Shown here piece after piece: positions 58,517-64,000 of a stretch of DNA of 64,000 nucleotides; the stretch's first letter is position 1; every line of letters starts with the position of its first letter. A program made the position numbers and the translations under genes. Source of the DNA: Phycisphaeraceae bacterium (GTDB lineage Bacteria > Planctomycetota > Phycisphaerae > Phycisphaerales > Phycisphaeraceae); NCBI GenBank assembly GCA_020851735.1, contig JADZCD010000018.1, positions 41,161 through 105,160 on the forward strand, written 5' to 3'. The notes under the pieces were generated by a model, which was given only the letters and a program-made list of their open reading frames with translations, ran no database searches and was not told where the DNA came from.

Positions 58517-61039
58517 ATGGCCAAGACATCCCTGCATTTAGTCTGCAACGCTCACCTGGACCCCGTCTGGCTGTGGGAGTGGCAGGAAGGCGCTGCCGAG
58601 GCGATTTCCACGTTCCGCACGGCGGCCGATCTGTGCGAAGAGTTCCCCGGGTTTATTTTCAATCACAACGAGGCGGTGCTGTACGAATGGGTGCAGGAAT
58701 ACGAGCCGCAACTTTTTAAGCGCATCCAGAAACTGGTCAAGCAAGGCAAGTGGCACATCATGGGCGGGTGGTTCTTGCAGCCGGACTGCAACATGCCCAG
58801 CGGTGAGGCGTATCTGCGTTCGCTGCTCTACGGGCGTAGGTACTTTAAGAAACACTTTAACGCCGAGCCGACGACCGCCATCAACTTCGACTCGTTCGGC
58901 CACTCGCGCGGGCTGGTGCAGATCATGGCCAAGAGCGGGTTTGATTCCTACATGTATTGCCGCCCGCCGCTGGACCAGTGCCCGATTCCCGCGGACAACT
59001 ATTACTGGGTGGGCTATGACGGCTCGAAGTTGCTTAACGGCCGGGCGCGGATGATGTACAACTCGCCGCTGGGCAACGCGGTGGGCAAGTTCAAGGGCCT
59101 TTTGCCGACGTATAAAGACAGACCCTGCGCCTACATTCTCTGGGGCGTGGGCGATCACGGCGGCGGGCCGTCGCGGCAGGACCTGCGGGCCATCGCCAAG
59201 TTCATGAAGGAAGACCACGGGTTTGAGGTGTTGCACTCCACGCCCGAGGCCTACTTCAAGGAAGCCGGCAAGAAGATCAAGGATATTCCCGAACTGGCCA
59301 AGGACCTCAAGCCCTTCGCCGTCGGCTGCTATACCTCGATGGTGCGCATCAAGCAGATGTATCGCAAACTGGAAAACGAGCTGTTTACCACGGAAAAAAT
59401 GGCCACCGCCGCCACGTTGCAGGGCCTGATGCCCGCTGCAGCTGACGAATTAGCCGCGGCCGAACGCGATCTGCTTTTCGCCCAGTTCCACGACATTTTG
59501 CCCGGTTCGTCGATCCAGCCGGTGGAAGAAGCAGCCCTGCGCATGATGAACCACGGCCTGGAGATACTAAGCCGGGTCAAGACGCGGGCGTTTTTCGCCC
59601 TCGCCTCCGGGCAACCTAAGGCTGCTCCCGGCGAATTTCCCATTCTCGTCTACAATCCGCTGCCGCGGCCGGTGGAGGCCCTGGTGGAATGCGAAATGCA
59701 GTTGGCGGACCAGGGTTGGGGCAATGTGTTTTCGTATCCCGAAGTCTACGACGCGGCCGGCAGGAAACAGCCGACGCAGATCGAACATGAGCTGTCCAAC
59801 CTGCCTCTGGATTGGCGCAAGCACGTGGTGTTCCAGACCACCCTGCAGCCGAGCCAGATGAATCGCTTTAACTGCCGTTATCAACAACTGAAGAAGAAGC
59901 CCGACGCCAAGCTGAAGGTCAAGGCCGGCAAGATCCGCTTTGCCAACCGTGACGGGTTGGAAGTGGTGATCAGCGCCCGCACGGGCCTGGTGGAGCGCTG
60001 GCGGGTCAAGGGACGTGACGTGGCGGCGCCCGACGCGTTTCGGCCCATCGTCATCGCGGACAACTGCGATCCGTGGGGCATGACCGTGCGCAGTTTCCGT
60101 AAGAAAATCGGCTCGTTTTCCCTGATGTCCGCCCGTGAGACAGCCGTCTTCAGCGGCCTGGGCGACCAAAAGGGTCTGCCGGCCGTGCGCGTGGTGGAGG
60201 ACGGCGAGGTGCGCAGCGTGGTGGAAGTGACGCTCAAGTACGGCGACTCGCGCATCTGCCAGCGCTACAAGCTGCCGCGGCAAGGCACGGAAGTGGAAGT
60301 GGAGCTGCGCGTTTTCTGGGAGGAAAAGGACCGCATGCTCAAGCTTTCAGTGCCGTTGTCCAAGGGATTGGCGACCAAGGCCAAGTACGTCGGCGAGACG
60401 GCCTTCGGCTACGGCGAGTTGGCGGATAACGGCGAGGAAGCCGTCGCCCAGAAGTGGACAGCCGTGGTGAGCCGGTCCGGCGGCTTGGCGCTGTCCTGCA
60501 TCAACGAAGGCTGCTACGGGTCGGACTTTGACGGCAGCGAGCTGCGGCTGTCGCTGCTGCGTTCAGCCAGCTATTCCGCCCACCCGATTGAAAATCGTAA
60601 GATTCTTCCCGAAGATCGCTTCACCGCCCGCATTGATCAGGGGGAACGGATTTTCCGCTTCTGGTTCAACGCCGGCCCGATCGCCGCGCGCCTGCAGGAA
60701 GTGCCCAACGAAGCATTGGTGCGTAACGAAAAACCCTACGCCCTTTCCTTCAATCCCTCCGGGCAAGGCCCGCGTCCGAAGGTCGGGCCGATGGTGGATG
60801 ACGCGGTGGTGCAGATGACCGCGTGCAAGCCGGCCGCGGCGGGGCAAGGGAACCCCGGAGATTTGATCGTGCGGTTGTTTAATCCCACCGATCGCCCGCG
60901 CACCGCCAAACTGAGCATCCCCGTTTTGGGTCTGCGTGCCCAGAAGGTGACGCTGGGCAAGTTTGAAGTGCAGACCTTGCGGATCAATCCCCGGACGCGC
61001 AAAGTGACAGCGACGAATCTGATGGAAAAACCGGTGTAG
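58517..61039 (+). CDS. GH38-family alpha-mannosidase
   Basis: The 840-residue product is a class II alpha-mannosidase-type enzyme. The N-terminal domain has the metal motif N-A-H-L-D-P-V-W (His13, Asp15) and the nucleophile Asp125 in N-F-D-S-F-G-H-S-R-G. A later G-D-H-G-G-G-P-S-R supplies another metal His. The middle helical and the long C-terminal beta domains are present. The substrate could be mannose oligosaccharides or mannosylglycerate-like compounds. The ATG has GGAG 8 bases upstream, which is better than starts 38 codons earlier. It ends the operon and is followed by a strong terminator. Confidence 0.9.
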   Translation: MAKTSLHLVCNAHLDPVWLWEWQEGAAEAISTFRTAADLCEEFPGFIFNHNEAVLYEWVQEYEPQLFKRIQKLVKQGKWHIMGGWFLQPDCNMPSGEAYLRSLLYGRRYFKKHFNAEPTTAINFDSFGHSRGLVQIMAKSGFDSYMYCRPPLDQCPIPADNYYWVGYDGSKLLNGRARMMYNSPLGNAVGKFKGLLPTYKDRPCAYILWGVGDHGGGPSRQDLRAIAKFMKEDHGFEVLHSTPEAYFKEAGKKIKDIPELAKDLKPFAVGCYTSMVRIKQMYRKLENELFTTEKMATAATLQGLMPAAADELAAAERDLLFAQFHDILPGSSIQPVEEAALRMMNHGLEILSRVKTRAFFALASGQPKAAPGEFPILVYNPLPRPVEALVECEMQLADQGWGNVFSYPEVYDAAGRKQPTQIEHELSNLPLDWRKHVVFQTTLQPSQMNRFNCRYQQLKKKPDAKLKVKAGKIRFANRDGLEVVISARTGLVERWRVKGRDVAAPDAFRPIVIADNCDPWGMTVRSFRKKIGSFSLMSARETAVFSGLGDQKGLPAVRVVEDGEVRSVVEVTLKYGDSRICQRYKLPRQGTEVEVELRVFWEEKDRMLKLSVPLSKGLATKAKYVGETAFGYGELADNGEEAVAQKWTAVVSRSGGLALSCINEGCYGSDFDGSELRLSLLRSASYSAHPIENRKILPEDRFTARIDQGERIFRFWFNAGPIAARLQEVPNEALVRNEKPYALSFNPSGQGPRPKVGPMVDDAVVQMTACKPAAAGQGNPGDLIVRLFNPTDRPRTAKLSIPVLGLRAQKVTLGKFEVQTLRINPRTRKVTATNLMEKPV

Positions 61040-61075
61040 CCGCAGGCGCCAGACGATCTGGCCGGAACAATAATC

Positions 61076-61105
61076 AGCTCCACGTTCGCGCGTGGGGCTT
61101 TTTTT
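61076..61105 (+). terminator. Intrinsic terminator after the mannosidase gene
   Basis: AGCTCCACG pairs with CGTGGGGCT around a TTCGCG loop and is followed by a run of seven T on the plus strand. It lies 36 bases past the mannosidase stop and closes the Ldh2-MFS-sulfatase-mannosidase run. Confidence 0.9.
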
Positions 61106-61204
61106 GTGCCCGTGAATCTGCAATGGTTTATACCGGCCCCGTATTTCCATGCGAGGCTACGTCGCGCGGTTCTTCCGGGGGCGAGCCGCCGCTAAACATG
61201 GTGA

Positions 61205-61262
61205 TTCCTACTCCCCAACCCCTAACCCCCAATCCCAAATCCCAAATTTCTAACCCCCACTC
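61205..61262. repeat. CCCAACC/CCCAATC heptamer array
   Basis: Units such as CCCCAAC, CCCTAAC, CCCCAAT and CCCAAAT follow each other up to the end of the macB-like gene. The period is about 7. This is the pyrimidine-rich form of the array at 44258 and 5412. Confidence 0.6.
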
Positions 61263-62648
61263 TCAATCGTGCCGCAGGGCTTCGATCGGGTCCTGCTGGG
61301 AGGCCTTGTACGCTGGGTAGAGCCCGAAGACGACGCCCACAATGGTGGCCGCCAGGAAGCTGGCGACGATGGACCAGGTGGCGATTTCCGGATCGCCCTG
61401 GTCGCGGAAGAAGTCCGGGAAGGTCATGCGGGCCGCCAGCAGCACCGGCACCACCGACAACCCCAGGAGTACGCCGAGCAATCCGCCCACGCCCGAGAGC
61501 ACGGTGGTTTCGACCAGGAACTGGGCGATAATGTGCAGCCGGCGGGCGCCCACAGCCCGGCGAATGCCGATTTCGCGGGTGCGCTCGGTGACGGAAGCGA
61601 GCATGATGTTCATGATGCCGATACCGCTGATCCACAGGCCGATGGAGGCAATGGCCAGCAGAAGGTAATTAAAGTTCTTCTGTGTGCGCTCGGCCTGCTG
61701 AAGCAATTCCAAGGGCACGATCATGCGGATGTCATCGCGATTTTTCGTGTAGTTCAGTGCTCGGCGCAGCTGGTCAGCCACCGAGGGGACGTTTTCGCGC
61801 CCCTGCACGTGGACGATCAGCTCGGTAATTTCGACCTGTTCCGCCTCGGTGCTGCCGGAGGTGCGGCGGACGCTCAGGTCGCCGAAACGCGACGAAGCGG
61901 TGGAGAGGGGGATGTAAACGTCCAGGTCCAGGTCCCGGCCGACCATGGAGCTTCCCGACCCGCCGGTCGAACCAGAGGACCCGCGGCCCTGCGCTGCGCC
62001 TGCGGAGGAGGCACCGGGTTGTTCCGAGGCGCTGCTCGACGAGGAGGAGGACTGGCCCACCCGGTTCAGAACGCCCACCACGCGAAACGACACCTGCTCA
62101 ATGCGGATTTCGTTGCCCAGGGGGTCAAACAGCGGGAAGATGCGGTCAGCGATCTCCGCGCCGATGACCGCCACGTTGCCGCCGATTTGTTCATCCAGAT
62201 CGGTAAGAAATCGTCCCCGGGCCACGCTTTGGGACGCCACCCCTTGGAGTCGCGGGGTCACGCCAAAGACGCTGGCGGGCGATTGCTGGGCCCCGCAGGT
62301 CACGCGGGCGCTGACTCTCTTTAGAGGGATCACTTCGCGAATAGGGGCCACGGTCTGGCGGATGCGATCCAGATCCTCGCGTTTTAGGCCATAGGAGATG
62401 ACAAAGTTGCGGTTGGAGCTGTTCATCTGCGCGGATTCGGGCGGCTTGGTGGAGCGGACAAGAATGTTTTCCGCTCCCAGGCTCTGGATTTCCGCCAAGG
62501 CTTTGCGCTTGTTGCCTTCGCCGATGGCCACCATCACGATCACCGCCGCCACGCCGAAAATGATGCTGATGATCGTCAGGAGCGAGCGCAGCTTGTGCAG
62601 CCACAAGTTGGTCAGGCCCAGGTGGATGGTTTCCCAAAGAAAAGTCAT
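61263..62648 (-). CDS. MacB-like ABC transporter permease
   Basis: The 461-residue product has an N-terminal membrane helix, a periplasmic MacB_PCD domain of about 280 residues and three C-terminal helices. The FtsX segment reads M-L-A-S-V-T-E-R-T-R-E-I-G-I-R-R-A-V-G-A, and the protein ends A-Y-K-A-S-Q-Q-D-P-I-E-A-L-R-H-D, as in MacB and LolC permeases. Residues about 205-245 form a Ser/Gly-rich low-complexity linker. No ATPase or membrane-fusion gene lies next to it. A start 30 codons upstream is possible but the chosen Met begins the first helix region normally. Confidence 0.88.
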   Translation of the reverse strand: MTFLWETIHLGLTNLWLHKLRSLLTIISIIFGVAAVIVMVAIGEGNKRKALAEIQSLGAENILVRSTKPPESAQMNSSNRNFVISYGLKREDLDRIRQTVAPIREVIPLKRVSARVTCGAQQSPASVFGVTPRLQGVASQSVARGRFLTDLDEQIGGNVAVIGAEIADRIFPLFDPLGNEIRIEQVSFRVVGVLNRVGQSSSSSSSASEQPGASSAGAAQGRGSSGSTGGSGSSMVGRDLDLDVYIPLSTASSRFGDLSVRRTSGSTEAEQVEITELIVHVQGRENVPSVADQLRRALNYTKNRDDIRMIVPLELLQQAERTQKNFNYLLLAIASIGLWISGIGIMNIMLASVTERTREIGIRRAVGARRLHIIAQFLVETTVLSGVGGLLGVLLGLSVVPVLLAARMTFPDFFRDQGDPEIATWSIVASFLAATIVGVVFGLYPAYKASQQDPIEALRHD

Positions 62649-62764
62649 GGCCGATAGAACCCCAGGATTCCCCACATCCCAACCGCGGTCGAGGATAACA
62701 CGAAATCGACCGGGCTCTGGTATGCTTGGAACCCGCATAGATTCTACCGTGGGAAGGGGCTGCC

Positions 62765-63049
62765 ATGGCCAGGATCGAAATCGGCCGGGAAATCGAGGAA
62801 GATCGCCGCTGGCGGTATGAGGTGGCCGTCCATGAGGGAGCTGCCCGGCATGACGTCCAGATCACCCTAAGCTGGTCGGACTATGATCTGTGGTCCCACG
62901 GGCGGGTGCCGCCCCATCGGGTGGTGTGGACGGTCGTGAAGTTTTTGCTCGATCGCCAGCCGGCCGGGGAGATGCACAAGAAATTCGATTGTGCAGCCGT
63001 CCGTAGACTTTATCCGGAGCTGGATACCGTTTTGCCGGGATTGATCTAG
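62765..63049 (+). CDS. Small conserved-looking hypothetical protein
   Basis: This 94-residue soluble product has a beta-rich first half (R-W-R-Y-E-V-A-V-H-E and V-Q-I-T-L-S-W-S-D-Y-D-L-W) followed by helices, with a W-S-H-G-R-V-P-P-H-R-V-V-W stretch. I do not recognise the family, but the sequence is well behaved and the ATG has AAGGGG 6 bases upstream. It lies divergent to the macB-like gene and 144 bases before the acyltransferase start. Confidence 0.6.
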   Translation: MARIEIGREIEEDRRWRYEVAVHEGAARHDVQITLSWSDYDLWSHGRVPPHRVVWTVVKFLLDRQPAGEMHKKFDCAAVRRLYPELDTVLPGLI

Positions 63050-63193
63050 AAACGAAGTTGGGATTTGGGGATTGGGGATCAGGGACTGAACCAAAGCAGA
63101 GATGTCGACCGTATGTCGAATGCTAATCTGCCCCAGACCCCAGTGCCCAGACCCCGAAATCGCCCGAGAAAGTGTCGTCGGCAGGAGCAATCG

Positions 63194-63895
63194 GTGACTA
63201 TGAAGGTGGCGTTAGCATCCTTAGGCGGGCGGGCCCTGATGGGCTTGATCGGGCGGTCCATGTCCGTCGCGGCGGCACCCTACGGGTGGTACGACCAGTT
63301 TCGCATGCCGGTGGAGAAAAGTGGGAGCGGTGATGAACCAGGCCGCAGCAAGCCAAGCCGTGGGGGATTGATCTACGCCCTCTGGCATGGGCCGCACTTT
63401 CCGGTGCTGTGGACGTATCGGGGCCAGGGGATATGCGTGGTGGCCAGCCGCAGCGGCGATGGGGAAATTTTGGCTCGAATTCTCGAATCGCTGGGCTATC
63501 AGACCGTGCGCGGCTCAAGCAGCCGTGGCGGCGGGCAGGCGTTGGTGGAATTGGCCCGGAGACTTAAGTCCGGCCAGGACGTTGCCGTGGCGTTGGACGG
63601 TCCGCGCGGCCCGCGCCTGCAAGCCAAGCCCGGCGTCGTGCTGTTGGCGAAATTGACCGGCTGCCCGATTGTGCCCGTGGCGGCGGGACTAAGCCGGTAT
63701 TGGGAGATCCATTCCTGGGACCACTATCGCTTGCCCAAACCCTTTGCCAAGGCCCGCTTAGTGGCTGGACAGACGCTCACCGTCCCCCCCGACGCGGATG
63801 AAAACGCCATCGAATCCATCCGGGCGAAGTTGGAGGAATCGTTGCGAAATCTGCAGGAACAGGTGGACCAGGAGATGGCTGTCGCTGGAGCGTAA
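63194..63895 (+). CDS. DUF374 lysophospholipid acyltransferase-like protein
   Basis: The 233-residue product matches DUF374, a group related to LpxL/PlsC acyltransferases. It has A-L-W-H-G-P-H-F-P-V-L near 60 with the catalytic His, V-V-A-S-R-S-G-D-G-E-I-L-A-R-I-L-E, T-V-R-G-S-S-S-R-G-G, and V-A-L-D-G-P-R-G-P-R-L-Q-A-K-P-G-V-V-L-L-A. It likely acylates lipid A-like or phospholipid molecules. The start may be the GTG at 63194 (AGGAG 6 bases away) or the ATG at 63200; both are close. Confidence 0.88.
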   Translation: MTMKVALASLGGRALMGLIGRSMSVAAAPYGWYDQFRMPVEKSGSGDEPGRSKPSRGGLIYALWHGPHFPVLWTYRGQGICVVASRSGDGEILARILESLGYQTVRGSSSRGGGQALVELARRLKSGQDVAVALDGPRGPRLQAKPGVVLLAKLTGCPIVPVAAGLSRYWEIHSWDHYRLPKPFAKARLVAGQTLTVPPDADENAIESIRAKLEESLRNLQEQVDQEMAVAGA

Positions 63896-63900
63896 GGGTA

Positions 63901-64000
<100 letters not shown>

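Noticed and set aside
61269..62324. 351-codon plus-strand frame opposite the MacB-like gene
   Set aside because: Gly/His/Arg-rich shadow frame; the opposite strand has a convincing FtsX-family gene.

Overview
The window is GC-rich chromosomal DNA, densely coded on both strands, from a Gram-negative bacterium. I infer a member of the Planctomycetota, probably a Phycisphaerae-like lineage. The evidence is a complete MreBCD set with FtsW and MurG, an outer-membrane lipoprotein route (Lnt, LolCD-type transporter, several lipobox proteins), a diverged relative of the planctomycetal small membrane proteins that normally end in a CPVCGYDLR zinc ribbon, a sulfatase next to a GH38 glycosidase, and an abundance of short degenerate repeats between genes. 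The taxonomic call is inference. I saw no rRNA, tRNA, CRISPR array, transposase or phage gene.

Layout. 1-7.3 kb: a cut-off alpha/beta hydrolase, GcvH, an amidohydrolase-fold protein lacking two metal ligands, a lipoprotein, a sodium symporter with its small subunit, DedA and GalE. 7.5-17.2 kb (minus strand): small membrane protein, MreD, MreC, MreB, a coiled-coil membrane protein pair, HEAT lipoprotein, Lnt, a multi-pass membrane protein and a hydrolase. 17.4-23.9 kb: DUF4139-type exported protein, a truncated zinc-ribbon family protein, then XerC with two lipoproteins (CsgG/LpoB-like and TolB-like). 24.3-32.4 kb: a family 2 glycosyltransferase, an AT-richer two-gene block bracketed by inverted repeats, a CPA2 antiporter, a TIM-barrel-like protein and an MFS carrier. 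32.6-42.5 kb: FtsW, MurG, an RcnR/RcnA nickel-cobalt module with a palindromic operator, IspA and Dxs (isoprenoid precursors), a serine acetyltransferase-like protein, an APH-like kinase and MazG. 42.7-48.8 kb: LolC/E-type permease, LolD, a 2-hydroxyacid dehydrogenase, an alpha/alpha-barrel protein and Gnd. 49.4-61.0 kb: an apparent carbohydrate catabolic locus, with DegT aminotransferase, AraC regulator and two zinc-ligand-less MDR dehydrogenases on the minus strand, divergent from an Ldh2-family dehydrogenase, MFS carrier, sulfatase and GH38 alpha-mannosidase. 61.2-64 kb: MacB-like permease, a small protein, a DUF374 acyltransferase and a heptamer tandem array running off the edge.

Functional links. 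The mre, ftsW and murG genes build the cell wall and control shape. Lnt and the Lol-type ABC system would mature and sort the window's own lipoproteins. IspA and Dxs supply isoprenoids, including the undecaprenyl precursor that MurG products need. The 49-61 kb locus looks like an inducible sugar or sulfated-glycan pathway.

The most unusual material is not a gene system but the repeat landscape. Four families coexist: a GGAAG/GGGGG microrepeat, degenerate heptamer arrays, a palindrome with GGGTGCCACAC edges, and an ACCACAGAG-type inverted repeat. The first family also occurs inside lnt, xerC and the LolC-type gene, in frame, as Gly/Pro-rich linkers.
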